A DNA stretch of 41,834 bases. It comes from Chrysochromulina tobinii (Eukaryota; Haptophyta; Prymnesiales; Chrysochromulinaceae). The notes beneath the pieces were generated by a model. The model had not been told where the DNA came from. It made no database searches and saw only the letters and a list, made by a program, of their open reading frames with translations. This document shows positions 27,194-35,000 of this stretch, one piece after another. Each line of letters begins with the position of its first letter. Position 1 is the first letter of the stretch. The position numbers and the translations under genes are program-made. Location: assembly GCA_001275005.1 (NCBI GenBank), contig JWZX01003115.1:1-41834 (forward strand). Reading direction: 5' to 3'.

Positions 27194-28156
27194 CTAGGCG
27201 CCTAGCCACGCGCCCTCCTTCTTGGGCAGCGCCGCGACGCTGACCTCGCGCCGGCGCGCTGCGTCCTTGACTCGCTTCGCGAGCAGCTCGCGAACCGCGT
27301 GCGCGCGCGCCTCGGCGGAGCCCGCTGCCTCGGCGGAAGCCGCCCTGCCGCCGTCGAGCACGGTGGCCGCGACGACGGTGCCGTCGGCTTTGATCGTGTG
27401 CACCTTGTAGAAGATGACGAGCACCCATCGCTCACCAAAGCTGATTGGATTGGATTGGTGCCACACTCGAGAGTCGAGCAGCGCAGCGTCGCCCGCGGCG
27501 ATCGGGTACACAAACTCCTCGGTCTCGTTCTCGCCGTCCCACACGGTGAGCCCGCCGCTGTCGCCGAACGCGCTGTACGTGGGCAGCCCGAGAACGAGTG
27601 AGCCGTCCACGTTGGCGCCGTCGATGTGCCGCGGTAGGTGCGTCTCATCGGGGCTCGGCCGGTAGCGCGTCACGAAGCTCTGGAGCCGGACGAGCTCGCG
27701 CGTGGCGCCGCGCGGGCATGGGTGCAGCGTCTCCCACCACGGCAGGAAGACGGCATCGCACGCTGCGAGGATCGGGCCGCACGCCGCGAGCATTGGTGCG
27801 CCTGCGGCGAGGTTCACGCTGCCCGCAGCGACGCCATTCGAGTACTCCATGAAGCACGACAGCTTCCAGTGGTTCTTTCCGTACGCGGCATTGGAATAGT
27901 CCACCTGCTGTGGCGCGAAGGCGCAGCGGATCGCTTCGAATGCACGCTCAAGCATCGCCGGATTGACCGCCTTCGCGACGCACTTGTGCCGTAGCGCGAG
28001 CCAGCGGTGCCGTGTGAGCGCCGCGACCGTCGAGGGCGGCAGAAGGCTCACCATCGGTGCAAACGCGGAACGCCGGCGCGCACGACGCACCAGTAATGCC
28101 ATCGCCAGCGCGCAGATGGTGAGCGCGAGCTTCTCCTCGGCGGCGTTGGATATCAT
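27194..28156 (-). CDS. 2-oxoglutarate/Fe(II) dioxygenase with hydrophobic, SAFAP-containing N-terminus
   Basis: The product is 320 aa. The double-stranded beta-helix core has HID (H177, D179), then GGLTVWDG, then WHQSNPISFGER with H233 as third iron ligand and R243 for 2-oxoglutarate. This is the prolyl-hydroxylase-like arrangement HxD...H...R. Residues 9-24 are hydrophobic (KLALTICALAMALLV), then an Arg cluster and SAFAP (30-34). SAFAP matches the plastid-import motif of secondary plastids in diatoms, cryptophytes and relatives, so plastid import is possible; an ER signal anchor is the alternative. The substrate is unknown. The C-terminus is a charged helix. The gene lies 140 bp downstream of the CFAP52 start codon, in the opposite sense to transcription termination, with both genes on the minus strand. 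Confidence 0.85.
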   Translation of the reverse strand: MISNAAEEKLALTICALAMALLVRRARRRSAFAPMVSLLPPSTVAALTRHRWLALRHKCVAKAVNPAMLERAFEAIRCAFAPQQVDYSNAAYGKNHWKLSCFMEYSNGVAAGSVNLAAGAPMLAACGPILAACDAVFLPWWETLHPCPRGATRELVRLQSFVTRYRPSPDETHLPRHIDGANVDGSLVLGLPTYSAFGDSGGLTVWDGENETEEFVYPIAAGDAALLDSRVWHQSNPISFGERWVLVIFYKVHTIKADGTVVAATVLDGGRAASAEAAGSAEARAHAVRELLAKRVKDAARRREVSVAALPKKEGAWLGA

Positions 28157-28266
28157 GGATTCGACTCACCTCACACCTGTGTAGAAGTGTGAACAGACTG
28201 TTAAGCATAAAATTACAATGGCATGCCGACCCAGATCAACAAGAATGACCGATAGCGATCCGCAAA
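28157..28266. other. short spacer between two minus-strand genes
   Basis: These 110 AT-richer bases lie between the stop of the propeller/zinc-finger gene and the oxygenase start. No element is recognised. Confidence 0.3.
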
Positions 28267-31200
28267 TTACGCCCTCAGCATGCGCGTGCGCGAGCGGGAG
28301 AGCGCCTTCTTGCAAAACGGGCACTTGAGTTCTATGGCTACCAGCCCGCTCGTCGACTCCACCAGCCTGCCATGGTCAGGATCGTCCGGGGTGAGCCAGC
28401 GCCCGAGGCAGTCAAAGTGTGCCGTCTGCCCGCAGCATGGGGTGTATCCCCACCCGCCGTCGGGCTCGGACGGGTCTGGTCGATCGCGCGCCGTGCCGAT
28501 CAAGGTCACTTCCCCGCCCAAGCAGCAGCCGAAGCAAGGACCCTCCTCCTCCGATTCCACTTCCATCTCCACCTCATCCAACTCGTCGTTGTTGCCAGCA
28601 TGCTCCACGTTGAAGCTGGAAGAAGCGCCTTGCATGTGAGCCGGTCGGCCGTCCAGCCACTGTCGCCTTTCATAGGGAAGGCCCGCCTCTGTGACGGAGG
28701 CTGACAGGGCCACAGCGAGCTGCATGCCCTCCTCGTCCTCGTACCAGTCCTCGGCCTCCTGTGGGCGCTTGCGGCTGCTGCCGCTCGAGCGCTGCGGCGT
28801 TGATGGGAGCATTGCAGGCGCTGGGCGCGCTGCTGGCGAGCAGGCTGCTTGCAGGCCAAAGTCCACGGCGAGCTGGCGGCGCATGTCCCGCCGCTGGACG
28901 CACTCGAGGTCGTCACACAGGTGCTCCGGCGCATTGTGGCTGCACTGGCCATGCGAGCTTGTGCGCATATGCGACTTGAGGCTTCCCGACCGCGAGAAGC
29001 GCTTGCCGCAGCCCTCGTGGTTGCAGGCGAACGGCCGCTCGCCCGTGTGCGTGCGCTTGTGCGCCGTGAGGTGGCCCGACCGCGAGAAGCGCTCGCTGCA
29101 GCCCTCGTGGTCGCAGGCATACGGGCGCTCGCCCGTGTGCGTGCGCTTGTGCCTCGTGAGGTTGTCCGACCGCGAGAAGCGCTCGCCGCAGCCCTCGTGG
29201 TCGCAGGTGTACGGCTGGTCGCCAGTGTGTGTGCGCTTGTGCGTCGTGAGGTGGCTCGACCGCGAGAAGCGCTTGCCGCAGCCCTCATGGTCACAGGCAA
29301 ACGGGCGGTCGTCTGTGTGCGTGCGTATATGCGTCGTGAGGTGGCTCGACTGCGTGAAGCGCTTGCCGCAGCCCTCGTAGTCGCAGGCAAACGGCCGCTC
29401 GCCCGTGTGCGAGCGTATGTGCGCCGTGAGGTGGCTCGGATCCGAGAAGCGCTTGCCGCAGCCGTCGTGATCGCAGGCGTACGGCTGGTCGCCCGAGAAG
29501 CGCTTACCCCAGCCCTCGTGCTCGCAGCTTGCTTGGGGTTCCCGCTCACCTTGCGCTGTCATCTGGAGCGCTGAAGCTGGGACAGTGACCTCGAGATCGG
29601 GTGATGGAACATGGGAAGGGTCTATATGCTGCGGCTCCGGCGCGGCATGGCTTGAGCTCGCACTAGAGCTCCCAGCACCACTCCCAGCCCCACTGCTCTT
29701 ATTGCCACGAGAGGAGGGTGGGCCGGGCGGGATCGAGTTGGGCGGAGACTCTGGACGCAAAGCCCCACCACCCCTAGGGTCAGTCCGCAGTTCAACCGCG
29801 TTAACGTTAACGCGGTGTTCGAGCAAGCACAGGTCGAGCTGGGCGCGTTCGCGCGAGACTCGGAAGTGATCGGCCAGGCGGCGATAGCGATGACAGACGC
29901 ATAGAAGAAGCAGAAATGACGTCAGAAATGCTGTCGCCAGGAATGGTATCAGAGGAGAGACTGGGGGCAGCCCTGGTGGCACTGGTGGCACTCGCGGCGG
30001 GAGCAGAGGCCGCGATGGAGGGGATGGAGGCGGCGGCATGAGACGAGCAGCAAAGCAAGCTCCTACGTCTCCACTTCTTTTGAGTGTGCTCGAGCCGAAC
30101 GATGCCTCGCTGGTGAAAGAGCCTGTTACAAGAGCACCGTCGACGCCATCTTGGGCGCCTGCGCCCACGTAGGCGATGCTCTTGCCAAAGTCACTCAGCT
30201 TGCCACCCCCCTGGATGGCCCAGTCGATGGTGCCCGATGCTGTCACGTGCATCACGAAAACGTCGGAACTGCCTCGGCTTGTGAGCAACGTCGAGCCGAA
30301 CGATGCCTTGCCGCTGAAAGTGCCCGTCACGAGAGCACCTCCGCTGCCGCGATTGTATGCGACGCCGGAGCCAAAAGAGTCGGCCGTGCCGCCCGCCTGG
30401 ACGGCCCAGTCGACGACGCCTGCCGCCGTCACGTGCATCACGAAAGCGTCGGCACTCGTGTCTCCGCTTGTGAGCACTGTCGAGCCAAACGATGCCTCGC
30501 CAAAAAAGTAGCCCGTCACAAGAGCACCGCCGCCGCCATCATTCGCGATGCTGCGTGCATACGTATAGTCCGTGCCGCCCGCCTGGACGGCCCAGTCGAT
30601 GGCGCCCGCCGCCGTCACGTGCATCACGAAAGCGTAGGGAAGGCCTCGGCTTGTGAGCACTGTCGAGCCGAACGATGCCTCGCCGCTAAAGGTGCCCGTC
30701 GCAAGGGCACCGCCGCCGCCATCATTCGCGATGCAGCGTGCATACGTTGAATCCATGCCGCCGGCCTGGACGACCCAGTCGATGGCGCCCGCCGCCGTCA
30801 CATGCATCACGAACGCGTCGTCACTGCCTCGGCTTATGAGCGACGTCGAGCCGAACGATGCCTCGCCACTAAAGGAGCCTGACACGAGAAAACCATCAAC
30901 GCCATCGTGGCCGCCCACGCGGGCGATGCTGTTGCCTGAGTCAAACAGCGCGCCACCCGCCTGGAAGGCCCAGTCGATGGCGCCCGATGCTGTCACGTGC
31001 ATCACGAAAACGTCGGAACTGCCTCGGCTTGTGAGCAACGTCGAGCCGAACGATGCCTTGCCGCTGAAGTCGCCCGTCACGAGAGCACCACCCGCGCCAT
31101 CGTATGCGACGCCGAAGCCCCAAGAGTCGGCTGTGCCGCCCGCCTGGACGGCCCAGTCGACGACGCCTGCTGCTGTCACGTGCATCACGAAAGCGTCGAC

Positions 31201-31407
31201 ACTCGTGTCTCCGTTTGTGAGCACTGTCGAGCCAAACGATGCCTCGCCATAGAAGTAGCCCGTCACAAGAGCACCGCCGCCGCCATCATTCGCGATGCCG
31301 CGGCCATACGTCGTGTCCTTGCCGCCCGCCTGGACGGCCCAGTCGATGGCGTGGTGCATGTCTGGGTGCGAACTTGGGAGCGGCGGGAGCTGGAAGGGGA
31401 GCTTCAT
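28267..31407 (-). CDS. SBBP beta-propeller, TM, six C2H2 zinc fingers, UIM-like motif, RING-like membrane protein
   Basis: The product is 1046 aa in one exon. Residues 19-457 are seven SBBP-type repeats of about 62 aa, each (A/V)IDWAVQAGG...GALVTG.F.GEASFGST...AFVMHVTAAG, enough for one seven-bladed propeller. Repeats 1-3 and 5-7 are a duplicated block. A Pro-rich stalk (458-486) precedes one TM (487-506) followed by HRYRR, so the propeller should face out or into a lumen. Residues 645-817 are six C2H2 fingers (CDHEGCGKRFSRS..L..H.RTHTGE); a seventh at 628-640 is broken (second Cys is Trp, helix deleted). KRP near 880 may be nuclear targeting. Residues 890-907 (DEEGMQLAVALS) resemble a ubiquitin-interacting motif. 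The end (C958, C961, C991/992, H997, C1000, C1029, C1032) is a RING-like zinc domain. No signal peptide is seen, so a 5' exon may be missing. Release of the fingers by proteolysis is a hypothesis. Confidence 0.85.
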   Translation of the reverse strand: MKLPFQLPPLPSSHPDMHHAIDWAVQAGGKDTTYGRGIANDGGGGALVTGYFYGEASFGSTVLTNGDTSVDAFVMHVTAAGVVDWAVQAGGTADSWGFGVAYDGAGGALVTGDFSGKASFGSTLLTSRGSSDVFVMHVTASGAIDWAFQAGGALFDSGNSIARVGGHDGVDGFLVSGSFSGEASFGSTSLISRGSDDAFVMHVTAAGAIDWVVQAGGMDSTYARCIANDGGGGALATGTFSGEASFGSTVLTSRGLPYAFVMHVTAAGAIDWAVQAGGTDYTYARSIANDGGGGALVTGYFFGEASFGSTVLTSGDTSADAFVMHVTAAGVVDWAVQAGGTADSFGSGVAYNRGSGGALVTGTFSGKASFGSTLLTSRGSSDVFVMHVTASGTIDWAIQGGGKLSDFGKSIAYVGAGAQDGVDGALVTGSFTSEASFGSSTLKRSGDVGACFAARLMPPPPSPPSRPLLPPRVPPVPPGLPPVSPLIPFLATAFLTSFLLLLCVCHRYRRLADHFRVSRERAQLDLCLLEHRVNVNAVELRTDPRGGGALRPESPPNSIPPGPPSSRGNKSSGAGSGAGSSSASSSHAAPEPQHIDPSHVPSPDLEVTVPASALQMTAQGEREPQASCEHEGWGKRFSGDQPYACDHDGCGKRFSDPSHLTAHIRSHTGERPFACDYEGCGKRFTQSSHLTTHIRTHTDDRPFACDHEGCGKRFSRSSHLTTHKRTHTGDQPYTCDHEGCGERFSRSDNLTRHKRTHTGERPYACDHEGCSERFSRSGHLTAHKRTHTGERPFACNHEGCGKRFSRSGSLKSHMRTSSHGQCSHNAPEHLCDDLECVQRRDMRRQLAVDFGLQAACSPAARPAPAMLPSTPQRSSGSSRKRPQEAEDWYEDEEGMQLAVALSASVTEAGLPYERRQWLDGRPAHMQGASSSFNVEHAGNNDELDEVEMEVESEEEGPCFGCCLGGEVTLIGTARDRPDPSEPDGGWGYTPCCGQTAHFDCLGRWLTPDDPDHGRLVESTSGLVAIELKCPFCKKALSRSRTRMLRA

Positions 31408-31676
31408 CGTTTGCTGTAGTTCTTGCGTCGGCTGATTTCCGCCCGGTATCTGCTGAGTGTGCCCTAAAAATAGTTCAAGTTTACCTCGAGGTTGGTCGAG
31501 GCTTACTGTAAGGAGGCGAAGTTCGGAAAAATCGATTCGGCTGCACAGCGCATAGGAAATAACTGTGGCGCAGTGTCGAGTGTGTCATACCCTCGCCGCT
31601 GAGTGTTGACCCCCTCCCCAACGAACGTCCTCCGATGCTCGGGGGGTCATAGGCCTGCTTCCGGGGCGAGCTGCCG
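31408..31676. other. upstream region of the propeller/zinc-finger gene
   Basis: These 269 bp contain CTATTTTTAG on the minus strand (31449-31458), about 45 bp upstream of the ATG, a possible TATA-like element. A missing signal-peptide exon for the propeller gene would be sought here or further upstream. Confidence 0.3.
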
Positions 31677-32561
31677 TCACAGATCGTCGAACAACGTCGG
31701 CGGCGCCCGTATGCACCTACGCTTACGCGCGCGCTTACCAGTGCGCAGCTCGGCGACGAACGCCCTCGTGCGCTCCTGAAGATACTCGATGGCCAGGCGG
31801 CGCTCCCACCTACGAATGCGCGTGCGCCACGCGCCTTGGATCGTCTCCACTGCGCGATCCTCGATGGCATCGAGCCTCAGTGCACGCGCATCCATGACTG
31901 CGCACCAGCGCCGCCACGACGCCGTGATCACCGTCGCGGACGCGTGCCGCAGTCGGATGGTCTTGCGGCAGTGGACACCGAGCAGGTGGCTCTGGATGAC
32001 CATAGCCGCGCGGTCCTCGGGTGTGATGGTACGTCGGCGGATGGTCAGCTCGAGACGCCCGATTGCAGGCCGCAGCACATGGGCTGCATCCTCGCCGCTG
32101 GAGAGCTGCCACTCTTGGCCAGTCGCAACGAGGCGCACCTGGCAGATGACGTCACCCCATCTGAGGCCGTGGCGCCATGCCGTGCCGTACGGCTCGATGC
32201 ACTGCAGCTCTGCACCATCGTCGCCATGCTGCGAGTGGAAGCGGACGCCAAGCGGGACACCTTTCCGCTTGGTCAGTGGCAGCACCTCTGTGCGACGGCG
32301 TGGCGGTGGAAGGACCGTGCGCATCGTTGGAGGAGGCGTGCGCATGGGTGGTGGAGGCGTGCGCACAGCAGCCGGCGGAGGAGGAGGAGGCGTGCGCACA
32401 GCGGATGGATGTGCGCGCGCGGGTGGCATAAATTTGAAGTCAGTGTTCGAAGCATATTTGTCGCCGAGCGGGACGGGCGCAAGCATGGGCGCATCCTTCT
32501 GGAAGATGCTGCTCAATAGGCTGCCAGAGCGCGCGCGACCGCCGTGAGTAACAGGAAGCAT
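31677..32561 (-). CDS. PDZ-like domain plus IQ-motif protein
   Basis: The product is 294 aa. After a Pro-rich stretch with repeated VRTPPPP/MRTPPP, residues about 95-178 look like a PDZ domain: GVPLGVRF (carboxylate-binding loop position), CIEPYGTAWRHGLRWGDVICQV and a final LELTIRRR strand. From about 183 are IQ-type helices for calmodulin: AAMVIQSHLLGVHCRKTIRLR, AATVITASWRRW and VETIQGAWRTRIRRWERR. The C-terminus is very basic. It may be a small scaffold tying a membrane or cytoskeletal partner to calmodulin. That the window also has a Ca2+ channel and an EF-hand protein is suggestive only. I do not recognise an orthologue. The gene is a single exon. Confidence 0.72.
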   Translation of the reverse strand: MLPVTHGGRARSGSLLSSIFQKDAPMLAPVPLGDKYASNTDFKFMPPARAHPSAVRTPPPPPPAAVRTPPPPMRTPPPTMRTVLPPPRRRTEVLPLTKRKGVPLGVRFHSQHGDDGAELQCIEPYGTAWRHGLRWGDVICQVRLVATGQEWQLSSGEDAAHVLRPAIGRLELTIRRRTITPEDRAAMVIQSHLLGVHCRKTIRLRHASATVITASWRRWCAVMDARALRLDAIEDRAVETIQGAWRTRIRRWERRLAIEYLQERTRAFVAELRTGKRARKRRCIRAPPTLFDDL

Positions 32562-33016
32562 TTCGTCGCCGACTAGAATCGATCGATTTTGGGGTCACCC
32601 TACGATCGATGAGACGCCGAACTCCCCAAAGTTGTGTTTCGTCCAAGCTCACAGACCCGACAAGTCAAGTCAAGTCAAGTCTAAGACTAGCGGCCCGGAA
32701 TTCACACGATCTGAAGACATAGGAATCTATTGCCAGGCCAGATGAGACGTTTCACCTTCAGGCCCATGAAAGCGGGGTATTCGGACGGACGGAGCGCGAG
32801 TTGATCGAGCGACCCATGGCGCGTCCCACGCCGCTTTGAATGTATCGACATGTTCATGTTAACTTACGCTCGTGATTTAACGATTCATGAACGTCGTGCT
32901 GGGCGCTCGCAATGACCGCAATGAGGTCGAGCTCACCACCGCCCGCGGGCGGGCGGGCGGCGCTCGCTCGCTCGCTCGCCCCCAAAAGGGCGCACACGGC
33001 CGCATCCATCGGAGCC
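32562..33016. other. divergent intergenic region, PDZ-IQ protein / SET protein
   Basis: This 455-bp stretch holds both promoters. A (CAAGT)4 tandem repeat lies at 32661-32680, and a GC-rich run of CGGG and GCTCG repeats at about 32946-32978. The SET frame is open from 32912, but the signal-peptide start at 33017 is preferred. No gene is seen. Confidence 0.45.
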
Positions 33017-33889
33017 ATGAAATTGCGCCTCGCGATGCGTCTCGTGCTGCTCAGCGCCCTGGCTATCTGCTCGGACGGCTTCACCGTCTCACCTTGGTTG
33101 CCCAGGAGGCCACGCACGCTGATACATACGCATGGTGCGTCGATGATGTGCACGTACGAAGCGATCCGCCCTACACGACCACCGCCTCCCACCATGGACG
33201 AGCTGAAGACGGTCGTCAAGCCGGCGGGCGACATGGGTATGGGTTGCTTCGCGGCGGAAGATGGTGCCGCTGACACGTGGGTTTGCCAGTACGTGGGCGA
33301 GCCAATTACATTGCTGGAATCCACGCACAAATACGCCGACAAGGATCCACAATATCTCTTTCAGATCACTCCCGACCTCTACCTGGACGCAGAGGAATCG
33401 ACCCATCATTCACGCTTCTTCAATCACGCGCAGTTCGCCAACCTCAAGTTCACCGTCGATGTGCAGCGCCAGCGCGTCGACTTTTGGCTCCAGCGCGACG
33501 TACGGGCTGGGGATCAGCTCATGTTCGACTATGGCATGGCATACTGGTTGGGACTCGGCATCACGCCAGTGGGTGACACGCGCAACTTCACAAGGCCCAC
33601 GCCACACTCGCGCTCGCGCCAGCCCACAGGTCCCAAGCCCATAACGCCGACGAGCCCGGTGCAGCTCGCGGAGGTGCTCGCCCTCGCCGAAGGGCAAGCA
33701 CGCCCGGCACTGCTGCGCGCTCTGGAGTACTTTGGAGCGATGCGGTTGGGCGAGGGCGTGCTGCGTATCCGCTTTGGCCTCGGCGAGGGCACCCCGACGC
33801 GCGACGTCGACCCGGAGAAGGTCGAGCTTGGGGTGCTGCACGAGGCGGCCGCCGCGTGCATCGCACAGGCCTCGCGGGCTCGGCCATGA
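33017..33889 (+). CDS. SET-domain protein with plastid-type presequence
   Basis: The product is 290 aa from the ATG at 33017 (MKLRLAMRLVLLSALAICSDGF). The frame also has an ATG at 32912, but the 33017 start gives a clean signal peptide. After the hydrophobic core comes a Phe then a Ser/Thr/Arg/Pro-rich stretch, as in bipartite presequences for secondary plastids (signal peptide plus transit peptide with aromatic residue). The SET domain follows: GMGCFAAED, VCQYVGEPITL, SRFFNHAQFANLKF (the NHxxxxN region, lacking the usual Cys), VQRQRVDFWLQRDVRAGDQLMFDYG. These match SET methyltransferase motifs of the S-adenosylmethionine and substrate sites. A C-terminal helical part may be the Rubisco-LSMT-like region, but it is short. 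If imported, it would act on plastid proteins rather than histones. Confidence 0.78.
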   Translation: MKLRLAMRLVLLSALAICSDGFTVSPWLPRRPRTLIHTHGASMMCTYEAIRPTRPPPPTMDELKTVVKPAGDMGMGCFAAEDGAADTWVCQYVGEPITLLESTHKYADKDPQYLFQITPDLYLDAEESTHHSRFFNHAQFANLKFTVDVQRQRVDFWLQRDVRAGDQLMFDYGMAYWLGLGITPVGDTRNFTRPTPHSRSRQPTGPKPITPTSPVQLAEVLALAEGQARPALLRALEYFGAMRLGEGVLRIRFGLGEGTPTRDVDPEKVELGVLHEAAAACIAQASRARP

Positions 33890-34000
33890 AGCATGCTGCC
33901 CTTTGAGAGTACGTAGTATCAAGCTCATGAGGCCCGGTCCTCGCCGCTCCAATTCGAAAACTTACATCGGAAGTCATCGGAGAACCTTAAAAGACGTTCT

Positions 34001-35000
34001 ATGTCCGACGACAACAAGGTTCTCGTTCTCCAGGCCACCGGCAAGGCCGGGCGCAACATCGCCCTCGCTCTGAAGAATGCTGGCTTCGAAGTGTTCGGCA
34101 CCACTCGCTCCGCCAAAAACAACCTCGCGTCGAAGGGCATCACGCCCGTCATCGCTAACTACACGGTACAGGCTGACATTGACCGCGCGATCAAGGAGTC
34201 CGGCGCGAAGAAGGTGATCGGCATCACTGACTTCTTTAAGGCCGCGAAGTCCAGGGGCGCGGTCGAGATCGCGCACGGCCAGGCGCAGTTCGAGGCCTGC
34301 AAGGCCGGCGGCGTCGCGCACTACATCTTCGTCTCTGTCGTGCAAGCCAGCGATATCGCGTGGCCGGCTGTCTGCAAGCACATCTCTACGAAGGCCGAGA
34401 TGGAGAAGAACCTGAAGGCGTCCGGCATTCCGCACTCCATCCTGCGCCCGTGCGTCTTCTTCGAGAACTTTGACGACGCAGCCAATTATAACCCGCTCAA
34501 GAAAGGCGCAGTGAAGTTCCTCTCCAAGTGCGTGACCCCAACCGGGGCTTACAAGTGGGTCTCCACATACGACGTGGGTCGCGCCGCCGCCGCGCACTTC
34601 AAAGACCCCGCCAAGTACCTCGGCACGACTCTCGAGTGCATGTCGTGGCAGGGCAGCCTCGATGACGTCGCACGCGCACTGCAGACGGTCTCCGGCGTGC
34701 CTGTGAAGGCCTCGCTCGCTATGCCCATCTGCCTGCGCAAATTGTTCCTGAAGGACCTCGATGGGATGTGCAACTTCTACGACGAGGATGGCCTGAAGGA
34801 CCACATTGCCGAGTTTAAGGCAGTCGTGCCGGACCCGCTGGATGCAGAGGGCTGGTTCCGGTTGGTACCTCCCTTACTTCTCTGACCTCCCTTACTTTCT
34901 TTCTGTACTCTCTTACTTCCTACTGTCTTACTTCGTACTGCCTACTTCCTACAGGTTCCACAACCGCTACGCCAACGGAAAGAAGATCGTCGACACGTAA
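34001..35000 (+). CDS. NmrA-like NAD(P)-binding protein (two exons)
   Basis: Exon 1 is 34001-34854 and exon 2 is 34955-35000, giving 299 aa with a 15-residue last exon, the length of human NMRAL1. The Rossmann start is KVLVLQATGKAGRNIALAL (the GxxGxxx dinucleotide motif), then VFGTTR after the second strand. Later features include IFVSVVQASD, the LRPCVFFENF segment and YVSTYDVGRAAAAHF-type motif (here KWVSTYDVGRAA), all typical of NmrA/atypical SDR redox sensors. No YxxxK catalytic pair of active dehydrogenases is evident, so a sensor or regulator is likelier than an enzyme. Without splicing the ORF reads through to RLVPPLLL. A second donor at 34861 also keeps frame and would add two residues. 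GTAAGT overlaps the stop and is discussed separately. Confidence 0.85.
34855..34954 (+). other. intron in the NmrA-like gene (100 bp), introner-like
   Basis: It begins GTTCCGGTTGGTACC and ends CTTCCTACAG, and exon 2 begins GTTCC, so GGTTCC brackets it much as GTGCGC brackets the other two introns. Inside is a pyrimidine-rich period-15 repeat (ACTCTCTTACTTCCT, ACTGTCTTACTTCGT and variants). Donor choice at 34855 or 34861 is ambiguous; both keep the frame. Confidence 0.75.

Noticed and set aside
27054-27428. 125-residue N-terminal extension of CFAP52
   Set aside because: It is very Arg/Gly/Ala-rich, overlaps the 3' end of the oxygenase gene in another frame of the same strand, and precedes a start that fits CFAP52.
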